NCBI RefSeq assembly: GCF_039545455.1
Contig: NZ_CP154468.1
Span: 930,001 to 994,000, forward strand
Length of the DNA stretch: 64,000 bases
Reading direction: 5' to 3'
Source of the DNA: Brucella sp. BE17
GTDB lineage: Bacteria; Pseudomonadota; Alphaproteobacteria; Rhizobiales; Rhizobiaceae
The notes below the pieces were generated by a model that saw only the letters and a program-made list of their open reading frames with translations, ran no database searches and was not told the origin of the DNA. Below, in pieces: positions 55,705 through 64,000 of the stretch. Both the position numbers and the translations under genes were made by a program. Position 1 is the stretch's first letter. Every line of letters starts with the position of its first letter.

Positions 55705-57201
55705 TCATGCAAGCGCTTTTGCATGTTCCGCAACGCAGTATGCCGCTCCTTTTTGCATTAGTTTTGTCAGGACTTTCAGAATTACCGAGCGGAATTCGCT
55801 GTTTAACGGCAGATCGGTTCCGAAAATCTGCTCAAGCGATAAATAGGCGTTCAGCAGTTCAGAAGGCGAAGTTTTGCCCATTATTCTCGTCCGGATGATT
55901 TCATTCAGTGGGTCACGCACATCAATGGGGCGGCCCTGCTCGTCTGTTCCGCTTGCATAGCGCATCCACCCCGCGACGCCGAAAGCCAGGTGCTCGAATG
56001 ATTGCTTTTGTTCAATACGAACCCGGATTGTGTTGAGCAGGCGCTGCGGCAGTTTTTGCGATCCGTCCATAGCAATCTGCCATGTGCGGTGATGTAATGC
56101 CGGGTTGCGGAAACGCTCTCGTAAATCGGCTTTATAGTTGTGCAGATCAAATCCCGGCAATCGCGGGAGGGTGGGTGTCACATCCTCATCCATCAGCGCT
56201 TCAATAAGCGCTGAAAAGCCTTCGCCTTGCATGGCGTCCGATACGGTTTCATGGCCGGCAAGATAGCCAAGATAAGCCAATGTCGAATGACTTCCGTTGA
56301 GGAGACGTAACTTCATCAATTCGAAGACGGAAACGTCATCGACGAAGGTGACGCCAAACTTCTCCCAATCCGGTCGACCGGTTGGGAAATCGTCCTCCAC
56401 AACCCATTGCGAGAACGGTTCGGTGACGATTGGCCAATTGTCTTCAAGACCCGTCAGATTCGCTACAAGCAAGCGATCGGCATCTGTTGTTGCAGGCACA
56501 ATCCGGTCCACCATTGTCGATGGGAACGAAACGTGCTCGGCAATGAAGGCACCGAGCCCGGCATCGCACAGCTCGGCATAGCGGGTGACAACGCTTTTCA
56601 AGGTTTGGCCATTGGCCGGGAGATTGTCGCAAGAGAGCAGCGTGAAGGGGGCGATCCCGGCTTCGCGACGACGTCGCAGCGCTTCGACAATAAAACCCGG
56701 TGCGGAACGTGGCGCGTGAGGATGATCGAGATCGTGCACGATATCGGCATGCTTTTCATCCAACGTTGCCGTGGCTGGCTGGTAGCAATAGCCTTTTTCC
56801 GTTACCGTCAGGGAGACGATGCGGACATCTGCATCGCTCATGATGCGAAGGACCGCTTCCGGGTTTTCGGGTGCGACCAGAACCTTCCGGATGCTGCCGA
56901 TGACGCGCAACTGTTCACCACCCCCGTCGCGGACAGCGAGTGTATAAAGACCGTCCTGCACTTCGAGTGCATCGCGTGTATCGGCATTGCGCAACGATAC
57001 GCCGGTAATGCCCCAGTCTTTATCGCCGCTGGCTAAAACATCATCCGTATAAACGGCCTGATGCGCGCGATGGAAGGCACCAATCCCTAAATGAACGATA
57101 CCGGTTTTAACAGCGTGTCGGTCATAGTCGGGTCTGGAGACCTCCTTCGCTGCAAGGTGTAAAGTATCATCGGAAAGGCAAAACTTCTCGACCAGCGTCA
57201 T
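55705..57201 (-). CDS. uxuB: Fructuronate reductase-like (mannitol dehydrogenase family)
   Basis: 498 residues, long-chain mannitol dehydrogenase family. The N-terminal domain has VHLGIGAFHRAHQAVYTDDV and the central domain contains KLRLLNGSHSTLAYLGYLAG with the catalytic lysine region. Between uxaC (30 bp upstream) and the sugar transporter, the best fit is D-fructuronate reductase (fructuronate to mannonate), whose product is the substrate of UxuA encoded at 60128. Mannitol or arabinitol dehydrogenase are alternatives by sequence alone. Confidence 0.85.
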   Translation of the reverse strand: MTLVEKFCLSDDTLHLAAKEVSRPDYDRHAVKTGIVHLGIGAFHRAHQAVYTDDVLASGDKDWGITGVSLRNADTRDALEVQDGLYTLAVRDGGGEQLRVIGSIRKVLVAPENPEAVLRIMSDADVRIVSLTVTEKGYCYQPATATLDEKHADIVHDLDHPHAPRSAPGFIVEALRRRREAGIAPFTLLSCDNLPANGQTLKSVVTRYAELCDAGLGAFIAEHVSFPSTMVDRIVPATTDADRLLVANLTGLEDNWPIVTEPFSQWVVEDDFPTGRPDWEKFGVTFVDDVSVFELMKLRLLNGSHSTLAYLGYLAGHETVSDAMQGEGFSALIEALMDEDVTPTLPRLPGFDLHNYKADLRERFRNPALHHRTWQIAMDGSQKLPQRLLNTIRVRIEQKQSFEHLAFGVAGWMRYASGTDEQGRPIDVRDPLNEIIRTRIMGKTSPSELLNAYLSLEQIFGTDLPLNSEFRSVILKVLTKLMQKGAAYCVAEHAKALA

Positions 57202-57231
57202 GTTGATTAACTCCAGAGTACACGCTGAAAA

Positions 57232-58632
57232 TCAAAGCTTGTAAGCTTTCTTGGCAAGGCGATAGCTCAGATCGATTGCCACTTCACGCGCTTCGTCTTC
57301 GTCCAGCCGATGATCGGCCACCAGACGCGCAAGATAGGCGCAATCAACACGACGGGCCATATCGTGCCGAGCCGGGATCGACAGATAAGCACGCGTGTCA
57401 TCGTTAAAGCCCACGGTATTGTAGAAACCGGCGGTTTCTGTCGTGAGTTCACGATAGCGGCGCATACCTTCGGGGCTGTCATAGAACCACCACGCGGGAC
57501 CGAGGCGCAGGGCCGGGTAATGTCCGGCCAAAGGTGCAAGCTCTCTGCTATAGCTGGTTTCATCCAGCGTGAAGACGATCAATGTGAGGCGAGTATCGTT
57601 GCCATAGGCATCCAGTAGCGGCTTCAATTCCTCCACATAACCGGTTGCACGCGGAATATCGGCACCCTTATCGGGACCAAAACGGCTGAACAGCGGTGCG
57701 TTATGGTTTCGGAATGAGCCGGGGTGAATCTGCATAACCAGTCCATCGTCAATACTCATGCCTGCCATTTCGGTCAGCATCTGAGCGCGGAACAGTTCGG
57801 CATCTTCTGGAGATGCACCACCTTTGAAAACACGGTCGAACAATATGCGGGCTTCAGCAATGGAAAGGTTTGCGGTACGGGCTGTGGGATGGCCATGATC
57901 TGTTGATGTCGCTCCACGAGCGATGAAATACTGGCGGCGGATGCGGTGTGCTTCCAGATATCCGTCATAATCGGCTTGTGTGCCTGCGAGAGCCAGCAGG
58001 GTTTCGACATTGGTCCGGAAATCTGCCCGCGATGCATCTATAACCGCATCGGGGCGATATGCTGGCACGACACGACCATGCCAGCCCGACTTCAGGATGG
58101 TATCATGCGCTGCGAGGTCATCGGTGGCGGCATCTGTTGTTGAAATGACTTCGATTTTGAACTGATCGTAAAGCGCACGCGGCCGCATGGACGGATCGCC
58201 CAGCCGCTCTGCGATCTGATCATAAATCCGGTCAGCATTTTCGCTGTTCAACCGCTCCGTGATACCAAATATTGTTTCCAGAGAATGTTCGAACCACAGC
58301 CGCGAAGGTGTTCCACGGAACAGCGGCCAATGGCTGGCGAATAGCTGCCAGATTTTTCGGCCATCGGTTTCGACAGGTCCACCATCAACACGCGATACGC
58401 CAAGGCTTTCAAGGTTGATCCCTTGTGAAAACAGCATACGGAAAATGTAGTGGTCGGGCTTTACAAACAGGCTCGCCGGATCCGGAAAGGCTTCATCGCG
58501 CGCATACCAGATCGGATCCGTATGGCCGTGCGGCGATATGAGCGGCAGGTTTTCCACCTCGGCAAAAAGCCGGCGGGCTATGGAGCGTGCATCGGGTTCG
58601 ATCGGAAAAACTCGATCCGGATGAAGAGACAT
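57232..58632 (-). CDS. uxaC: Glucuronate isomerase
   Basis: 466 residues, UxaC family of the amidohydrolase superfamily. Motifs: LISPHGHTDPIWYA with the metal His pair, RLWFEHSLETIFG, STTDAATDDL and MQIHPGSFRNHN. It isomerises D-glucuronate to D-fructuronate in the cytoplasm. It is the first gene of the leftward operon ending with the ABC permeases. UxuB and UxuA complete the path to 2-keto-3-deoxygluconate; no KDG kinase is seen in the window. Confidence 0.94.
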   Translation of the reverse strand: MSLHPDRVFPIEPDARSIARRLFAEVENLPLISPHGHTDPIWYARDEAFPDPASLFVKPDHYIFRMLFSQGINLESLGVSRVDGGPVETDGRKIWQLFASHWPLFRGTPSRLWFEHSLETIFGITERLNSENADRIYDQIAERLGDPSMRPRALYDQFKIEVISTTDAATDDLAAHDTILKSGWHGRVVPAYRPDAVIDASRADFRTNVETLLALAGTQADYDGYLEAHRIRRQYFIARGATSTDHGHPTARTANLSIAEARILFDRVFKGGASPEDAELFRAQMLTEMAGMSIDDGLVMQIHPGSFRNHNAPLFSRFGPDKGADIPRATGYVEELKPLLDAYGNDTRLTLIVFTLDETSYSRELAPLAGHYPALRLGPAWWFYDSPEGMRRYRELTTETAGFYNTVGFNDDTRAYLSIPARHDMARRVDCAYLARLVADHRLDEDEAREVAIDLSYRLAKKAYKL

Positions 58633-58688
58633 GATCTGACCTCGCTGTGTTTATTGGTGTTGCATCACCCGAAATCAGGGCGCTCAAA

Positions 58689-58777
58689 GCATGTCTCTCA
58701 AAAGTTGGGGCCGTCTCTGCAGGTGGGCCAGTCCTCTGGGCTGGTGTTTGATCATGCTTCGATGGGATAAGACATGC
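58689..58777. repeat. Degenerate intergenic palindromic repeat (rhizobial type)
   Basis: GCATGTCT (58689-58696) and AGACATGC (58770-58777) bound an 89-bp element. The texts GCATGTCTCTCAAAAGT and GGATAAGACATGCGTAAGAACAAAG resemble the short palindromic repeats common between genes in Brucella, Ochrobactrum and Rhizobium as I recall them. It occupies part of the gene-free stretch 58633-59239 upstream of uxaC and gntR. Confidence 0.4.
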
Positions 58778-59120
58778 GTAAGAACAAAGCTTAATGCGTG
58801 TCTTATGGGTACGATATAATGCGAAATGCTTTAGCTGAATTGAAAACGGCGAACTGCTGGACCCGAGACGTCGTCCCGGCCATTGATTTTGTGCCCCCGA
58901 CAGGGAAGTCACGTAACCGGTAAACAGCTCCAAACCAGAAATTAAATCCAGGCTTGGCCGACATGAACTGGCCGGAACTCCAAACGAAATAAATTTCCCC
59001 CGGGCTCGATCCTGAAACTTTCTCGGTCGATGATGCGATTCATAATGCCTCCTCCCGGCAAGGGTCATCCCAAGACTTTTTTGCATAAAATCTGCATGAG
59101 CCTTGGCGAACAGTAAAGAA

Positions 59121-59139
59121 TAATATATTAGTATGTCAA
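59121..59139. promoter_or_regulatory. Shared operator-like site C (gntR promoter)
   Basis: TAATATATTAGTATGTCAA; on the minus strand TTGACATACTAATATATTA. The core matches the site at 48137 (TGAYATACTAATATA) in 14 of 15 positions with Y allowed. It lies about 100 bp before the gntR start, which fits autoregulation. Confidence 0.55.
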
Positions 59140-59239
59140 CCGAAGTTAATGACTCTTCTGCAACGATTCTTGCGTATGAATGACGGGGTTTAATTTTGGG
59201 GCGATTTCCAATCGCGAGGGGCTATGGACAGAACAGGAT

Positions 59240-59995
59240 ATGAAAACGACAGTGCAAAAGCCAAAAGCCAAATCAACTGCCTCTCTTTCGCAACAGTCTG
59301 GAGCAGGCCTGGCTGCCTCCGCGCGACGGATCAGTGCCGGACGCATTACCACGGCCACTGTAATCTATCGTGAATTACACACGTCTATCGTGTCCATGCA
59401 GCTGACGCCTGGAACCCCGCTGAATGAAAAGGCTCTGACCGAACAATTCGGCGTCAGTCGCACGCCGGTGCGAGAGGCAATCATACGTCTGGTCGAGGAT
59501 GGACTGGTCGATGTCTTTCCGCAGTCAGGGACATTTGTTGCGCGAATTCCTGTTGCCCTGATCCCCGAGGCTGTGATTATTCGTCAGGCGCTGGAAGGCG
59601 CCACCACAGAACGTGCCGCAACGTCTGCTACAAGTGGAGACATCGATCTTCTGGACGAAATACTGGCGCGGCAAAGTTTTTTTGCCGAACGACAGAATCT
59701 GGGCTCTTTCCATGAAGCCGACGATGCCTTTCATGAAGCGATTGCATCCATTGCCCATCACCCCGGCATCTGGCAGTTTCTCAAGCCGGTCAAAGTGCAG
59801 ATCGATCGCGCGCGCCGCATGACCGTGCCCGCTTTGGGCCGCATGACACAGGTCATTGCCGAACACAAAATTATCCGTAACGCTATTGAAAGCCATGATG
59901 TAACTGCGGCCTGTGCTGCAATGAAGCATCATCTGAGTGCGGTGAAGCCGGACATTGATGAACTAAGAAAAAGCAATCCGGATTCCTTTATTTAA
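59240..59995 (+). CDS. GntR-family regulator, FCD subfamily (UxuR/ExuR-like role)
   Basis: About 251 residues from ATG 59240 (MKTTVQKPK, CAGGA upstream); ATG 59180 is an in-frame alternative. The winged HTH shows LNEKALTEQFGVSRTPVREAIIRLVEDGLV, the FadR-type pattern. The C-terminal FCD domain has RQALEGATTERA and FHEADDAFHEAIASIAHHPGIW, with His and Asp suitable for metal and effector binding. It lies between the uxaC operon and uxuA, so it likely senses a hexuronate and controls both, and perhaps the three receptor genes. Confidence 0.88.
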   Translation: MKTTVQKPKAKSTASLSQQSGAGLAASARRISAGRITTATVIYRELHTSIVSMQLTPGTPLNEKALTEQFGVSRTPVREAIIRLVEDGLVDVFPQSGTFVARIPVALIPEAVIIRQALEGATTERAATSATSGDIDLLDEILARQSFFAERQNLGSFHEADDAFHEAIASIAHHPGIWQFLKPVKVQIDRARRMTVPALGRMTQVIAEHKIIRNAIESHDVTAACAAMKHHLSAVKPDIDELRKSNPDSFI

Positions 59996-60127
59996 AGCAA
60001 GGAGCATTCGTTTTGCAATGTGAAGGTTTCGTGGATTTGAATGTAAACAACTGGATCATGACACGAGTAGACTGAGTTTCCTGCCAATTCTTATCTGGCA
60101 TTTAAACATTGAGGGTGGAGAACAAAA

Positions 60128-61330
60128 TTGCGTCAAGCGTGGAGATGGTTTGGGCCAAAGGCTGGTGTTTCACTCGATGCCGTACGACAGGCCGGTGCAA
60201 CTGATATCGTGTCTTCACTGCATGAGGTGCCAATTGGACGGGCCTGGACGTCGACTGAGGTTCGGGAGCGTAAATCACTGATCGAAAACACGCCTGCGGG
60301 ACGTACGCCACTACGCTGGTCGGTTGTTGAAAGCATTCCCATTCCTGACGCCGTCAAACGTCTGGGTGGTGAAGCCAAACAGGAAATCGCTGCCTGGATG
60401 GCTAGCATGGAGGCCTTGGCGGAGAACGACATTCGCGTCATCTGTTACAATTTCATGCCTGTGGTCGATTGGTGCCGGACCGATCTCGATTATGTGACCC
60501 CGACTGGGGCGACGGCAATGCGTTTCGATCACAACATGATTGCCGTGTTTGATCTGCATATTCTGCAAAGAAAGGGAGCGGAGGCGGAGTATTCAGCAGA
60601 CGATCGTGCCATTGCGCGCCGACTCTTTGAGGCTATGGATGATGCGGCAATTGCCAGCCTTGTCTATAATATAGCCAGTGCTTTGCCGGGGTCCACGACC
60701 GAGCCGCTGACAGTTCCGGCATTTCGCGAAAAGCTCGAAGCCTATGCTAGTATAGATGCGGATCGCCTGCGCCGAAACCTGATTGAATTTATGGAGGCAG
60801 TAACACCGGCGGCGGAGGAGCTTGGTGTGAAATTGACTTTGCATCCCGACGATCCGCCGCGTCCGCTGTTCGGCTTGCCGCGCGTAGCCTCGACCGAAGC
60901 TGATTATGCAGCCTTATTCGATGCTGTTCCGTCCGCTTCCAATGGCATGTGTTTTTGTACGGGAAGTCTTGGCGTCCGCGCTGATAATGATTTGCCGGCC
61001 ATGGCAAAGCGCTTCGCTTCCCGCATTCATTTCTCGCATTTGCGAGCAACCATGCGTCAAGGCGATGGACGCAGCTTCTTTGAGGCGGCGCATCTGGAAG
61101 GGGATGTGAATATGGTCGCGGTGTTACGCGTATTGCTGGCTGAGGATCGAAAGCGCGACAGCGTTGCGTCGATCATCTTTCGTTCGGATCATGGACATCG
61201 CATGCTGGACGATCTGGAAAAGGAAGTGACGCCGGGTTATCCCGCGATTGGTCGCTTGCGGGGGTTGGCGGAATTGCGCGGTATCATCCACGCACTGGAT
61301 GCGGCTGAAGGCACAGCCGTTTCTGCTTGA
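60128..61330 (+). CDS. uxuA: Mannonate dehydratase
   Basis: 400 residues beginning at TTG 60128 with GGTGGAG seven bases upstream; the resulting M(R)QAWRWFGPKAGVSLDAVRQAGATD matches the UxuA start exactly. Motifs: CYNFMPVVDWCRTDLDY, HPDDPPRPLFGLPR, CTGSLGVR, HFSHLRA and FRSDHGH, which give the His/Cys metal site. It converts D-mannonate to 2-keto-3-deoxygluconate. It is 132 bp downstream of gntR and completes the UxaC-UxuB-UxuA route. Confidence 0.95.
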   Translation: MRQAWRWFGPKAGVSLDAVRQAGATDIVSSLHEVPIGRAWTSTEVRERKSLIENTPAGRTPLRWSVVESIPIPDAVKRLGGEAKQEIAAWMASMEALAENDIRVICYNFMPVVDWCRTDLDYVTPTGATAMRFDHNMIAVFDLHILQRKGAEAEYSADDRAIARRLFEAMDDAAIASLVYNIASALPGSTTEPLTVPAFREKLEAYASIDADRLRRNLIEFMEAVTPAAEELGVKLTLHPDDPPRPLFGLPRVASTEADYAALFDAVPSASNGMCFCTGSLGVRADNDLPAMAKRFASRIHFSHLRATMRQGDGRSFFEAAHLEGDVNMVAVLRVLLAEDRKRDSVASIIFRSDHGHRMLDDLEKEVTPGYPAIGRLRGLAELRGIIHALDAAEGTAVSA

Positions 61331-61637
61331 ATGTGATGAGGTGAATGGTGTGATTGGCCGAATCGTCGGTGGCATTGACCCCAATGATGTCATTGCCGCC
61401 GACGTATATTCGCTGCCGAATAGCGTGATGGCGAGTGCAACTTTACCGTCTCACGGGTCAATGTATTGCGCAAACAGCGCGTGCCTCTTTGAGCAGCTCG
61501 CCTAGCCATCCCTCCGACAGCTGGAACGGCGCAGTTGCCACCAGACCGGTAGGCAAGACGCCCCATAGCGACACGATCATGACTTCGCCGCGAACATATT
61601 GAGTCCAGAAACCGGACCTTGGGGGCTTCGATAAAAA
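61331..61637. other. Gap with a short coding-like remnant
   Basis: Between uxuA and the HrpF/NolX-like gene. A minus-strand frame of about 60 codons ends at a TGA at 61458 and contains WTQYVRGEVMIVSLWGVLP and SEGWLGELLKEARAV. It has protein-like character but no recognised family. Nothing else is visible in this interval. Confidence 0.3.
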
Positions 61638-64000
61638 TCACGAGCCTATTGTCGGACCATCCTCATAGCCTGGCCATTCGTTATCCGGGATATCCCTGAA
61701 ACTGCCGCCTTCGACGCCATCAATTTCATACTTCGTCAGGAAGCTGCCGAGCGTATGACCGAAATCGTCAGACCGCTTCTGGTGCTTTCCTTCTTCTATA
61801 AGACTTGGAAGGAACGAAACGATCACACCGACACCTGCCGCTGCCCAACCGAGCGCACCGGCAAAGACCGGAACAATATTCGGCACCTTACTGATAAGAT
61901 TAGGCAGCAAGGCATTTCCCAATCCCCATGCCCCCTCTACCATGGACGCCAATCCGGCCATCGCACCGATCGAGCCGGACGTAATACCTAGCGCTCCTGT
62001 AACCGTATCGCCGTTTCTGATCGACTTGACGCCATCGAAAATACCGTAAGCTCCCATGGCAGCGCCTGCCGCACCGCCAAGCCCCTTGGCACCCTCCTCG
62101 AATTTCTTGGCAAGACTCGCCCTCTTGTCATACAAAGGGGACTTGTTGGCCTTGGAATCCTGTGCGGAAAGGTTTTCTGGAGAGACGTCATCCAACAAAG
62201 ACCCCACACTATTCATGAGGTCATCGTCAAGCTTGTCCTTCAAACCCTTCAGATACTGCGAATACCCCTTCATTCCCCCTTCAGTCAGTACCGTCGCCGT
62301 TTGGACAGAACCGGCGATTATGTTCACATAATCCTTCGGTTGCAGTTCTCCATTGGTTCCGACGCCTCTGGAAATAGTCATGCCTGCCAGAAAAAGACCG
62401 CTGACGCCGTGCAGCACGCCCTTATCATAAGCTCCTTTGGCATTCTTGTTCGGATCGAGGTTTTCAAGTGATCCCGTCTTATCCAGCGTTTTCGTGCCTT
62501 GGCGATAGACATCCCACGTTGCCCGGAAGCCCCCGAGAATCTGGTCAGGTGTCGCAGCCTTTCCGTTCTCATTGACGAAAAGCTCCGGATTTTCCTTGGC
62601 AACTTCCGCGATATATTCCTTTACCTTTTTTTCATCGAGCTCATCACCACCATTGACGCCGAAAGCCTTCTTCATATCATCGAAGGATGCGTCCTTAAGA
62701 ATATTCTCATTACCGATCTTGGAGAAGTTCTCTTCCAGCTTGTCATCGAGTTTTCCGGTAAATTCAGAATCAAGCGCGGCGTTATAGAGACCAACCTCCA
62801 TGTTGTAGACGCTTGCCGCCGCCTCGAAGGAATTGTCCTTGAGAAGCTCTTTCAGTCGGTCGCCGGAAACAAGCTTGTTCTCGTAGAAATCCTTGAAGTC
62901 CCCTTCATGGTCGGATTTCTTGATTGCGTCCTTAATGTCTTCAGGCTTTTTAATATCGAGGGCACCCTGATAGGACTGCGCCGTACCGAGGAATTCAGCA
63001 AGAACGGCCTGCTGCTCAACCTTGCCGTCTTTCATATTCGTATCCCACGACTTGTTAAGAGCCTTTCCGCTCTTGATTTCATCGTCGTAGGTCTTCTGAA
63101 CGGCTTCCTTCAGCCCCTTGTTATCTGCCACAAGGTCCTTCAAAGCGCCCGCGGTTTTCTCGCTCAGGGTCTTGGTGACTTCCTTGTCGTCCTGAAGAAT
63201 CTTTATGTGTTTGTTGAGATCATCGAAAACCTTTTCCTTGTCCGGGTGGACACGGGCACGATTGGCGATGGAAACCTTGGAATAATCATCTTTCCACATA
63301 CCAGCGGAAGCGCCATCAACCATCAATTGCTGGGCCTGCTGCAAGTCCTGAAGAACGGCAGCTTTTTCCTCGTTCGAGTAATTGCCCGGATTTTCAAAAA
63401 CATCATTGCCGAGTTTGCTGGTGTCGATGTCCGAAAGCGCGCTGCGTTGTGCTGCATCGGAAAGGAATGTCATCAGTGAAGAGGCGTCTTTTGGGGCGGA
63501 CTTGCTCAGCCAGCTCTGCAAGTCGCCCTTGCTGAGATCACCATCCGGCCGCTGAGCCAGTGAATGCTTGGCATTATCGATGATATTGAACGCGCCCGAC
63601 TGCGACCAGAAATCGAGTGCTTCCTTGGCCTCATCACTCAGCCCTTTGGCTGTATTCTTATAGCGCTGCAATGCATCAGCATCGAGATTGCCGCCCGCTC
63701 CTGCTTTTTCGCGGATCGTGTCATAGTTTTCTTCCAGGATGGCCGCATATTTTGCGACCTGCTTCGAGCCTTCGTCGGCGTCCTTGTTCGCCTTTATATA
63801 ATCTTTGTAGCTCTTGGCATCTTCGCCCTTGCCCTTGATGGAGGAAACGTCGCCAAGATCGCCCTTGAGAGAGTCAAAACCGTATTTGCCAAAATCCTGT
63901 AGGCGACCCGCTTCGGTATTAGGCTCTGCCTCACGTGATGTGGTGAAACCGTTTATTTTTCCGTTGCCGACACTGCCGCCGGTAATTTCCTTGCCCTTAC
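61638..64000 (-). CDS. HrpF/NolX-like type III translocon protein, partial
   Basis: About 787 codons are visible; the frame stays open to the window edge, so the N-terminus is outside. An in-frame TTG at 63671 is not the start because the coding signal continues upstream (for example GKYGFDSLKGDLGDVSS). The sequence is Lys/Asp-rich and helical, with the ALDFWSQSGAFNIIDNA, QRPDGDLSKGDLQSWL and SAPKDASSLMTFLSDAA pattern that I recall from NolX/HrpF. The C-terminus has glycine/alanine-rich membrane segments (AAGAAMGAYGIFDG; PNIVPVFAGALGWAAAGVGVIVSFLP), as expected for a pore protein inserted into a host membrane. No other secretion gene is in the window. Confidence 0.65.
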   Translation of the reverse strand, partial: KGKEITGGSVGNGKINGFTTSREAEPNTEAGRLQDFGKYGFDSLKGDLGDVSSIKGKGEDAKSYKDYIKANKDADEGSKQVAKYAAILEENYDTIREKAGAGGNLDADALQRYKNTAKGLSDEAKEALDFWSQSGAFNIIDNAKHSLAQRPDGDLSKGDLQSWLSKSAPKDASSLMTFLSDAAQRSALSDIDTSKLGNDVFENPGNYSNEEKAAVLQDLQQAQQLMVDGASAGMWKDDYSKVSIANRARVHPDKEKVFDDLNKHIKILQDDKEVTKTLSEKTAGALKDLVADNKGLKEAVQKTYDDEIKSGKALNKSWDTNMKDGKVEQQAVLAEFLGTAQSYQGALDIKKPEDIKDAIKKSDHEGDFKDFYENKLVSGDRLKELLKDNSFEAAASVYNMEVGLYNAALDSEFTGKLDDKLEENFSKIGNENILKDASFDDMKKAFGVNGGDELDEKKVKEYIAEVAKENPELFVNENGKAATPDQILGGFRATWDVYRQGTKTLDKTGSLENLDPNKNAKGAYDKGVLHGVSGLFLAGMTISRGVGTNGELQPKDYVNIIAGSVQTATVLTEGGMKGYSQYLKGLKDKLDDDLMNSVGSLLDDVSPENLSAQDSKANKSPLYDKRASLAKKFEEGAKGLGGAAGAAMGAYGIFDGVKSIRNGDTVTGALGITSGSIGAMAGLASMVEGAWGLGNALLPNLISKVPNIVPVFAGALGWAAAGVGVIVSFLPSLIEEGKHQKRSDDFGHTLGSFLTKYEIDGVEGGSFRDIPDNEWPGYEDGPTIGS

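Noticed and set aside
62499..63479. 326-codon plus-strand hydrophobic frame opposite the HrpF/NolX-like gene
   Set aside because: Its apparent hydrophobicity is the antisense image of Lys/Asp/Glu-rich codons in the real gene.
1..64000. CRISPR arrays, tRNA or rRNA genes, prophage
   Set aside because: No regularly spaced direct repeats, cloverleaf sequences, rRNA motifs or phage structural genes were seen on reading; a dedicated tRNA scan was not possible.

Overview
The window looks like a chromosome or large replicon of an alphaproteobacterium in the Rhizobiales, most likely Brucellaceae (Ochrobactrum/Brucella type). The grounds are an overlapping bioB-F-D-A-Z operon with BioR-type boxes, many ABC importers paired with LysR, GntR and ROK regulators, moderate-to-high GC content, and rhizobial-style intergenic repeats. 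The genus is inferred from recall, not from a database search. No rRNA, tRNA, CRISPR array or intact mobile element was seen.

Layout. (a) 1-730: a broken-off sugar ABC ATPase. (b) 0.9-11.2 kb: an operon with an ArgH-family C-N lyase, a polar amino-acid ABC importer, an MmgE/PrpD protein and an aminotransferase. It is flanked by two LysR regulators and an agmatinase-family hydrolase. The pairing of PrpD and ArgH families suggests breakdown of an aminopolycarboxylate or related amino-acid conjugate. (c) 11.4-16.5 kb: the biotin operon. (d) 17.0-28.4 kb: a cyanuric acid to biuret to allophanate catabolic locus. It holds a ring-opening cyanuric acid hydrolase/barbiturase-family enzyme, a biuret hydrolase with all three catalytic residues at the expected spacing, an allophanate hydrolase with the AtzF-type C-terminal domain, a second cysteine hydrolase, a formamidase-like nitrilase, a cupin, a complete BMP-type ABC importer and a LysR regulator. 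(e) 28.5-36.5 kb: a second operon for cyclic amides or ureides (NMT1-type importer, SDR, allantoinase/hydantoinase-like enzyme, DUF3830, acetamidase/formamidase, LOG protein) with a LysR paralogous to the one in (d). (f) 37-42.4 kb: a peptide/opine-type ABC importer.

(g) 42.4-43.6 kb: a decayed stretch with an IS3-family transposase remnant. (h) 43.6-61.3 kb: a carbohydrate region with three paralogous Tat-exported binding proteins. Each sits in a different catabolic module: nagB-nagA under a ROK regulator; two Gfo/Idh/MocA dehydrogenases; and uxaC-uxuB with the only complete ABC transporter, beside a GntR regulator and uxuA. A shared operator-like sequence (TGAYATACTAATATA) lies in front of two of the binding proteins and the gntR gene. 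One permease/ATPase set may therefore serve three receptors. (i) 61.6-64 kb: the C-terminal part of a HrpF/NolX-like type III translocon protein running off the window edge.

The most noteworthy systems are the combined nitrogen-heterocycle island (d and e), the three-receptor sugar transport system (h), the candidate aminopolycarboxylate locus (b), and the isolated HrpF/NolX-like gene (i).
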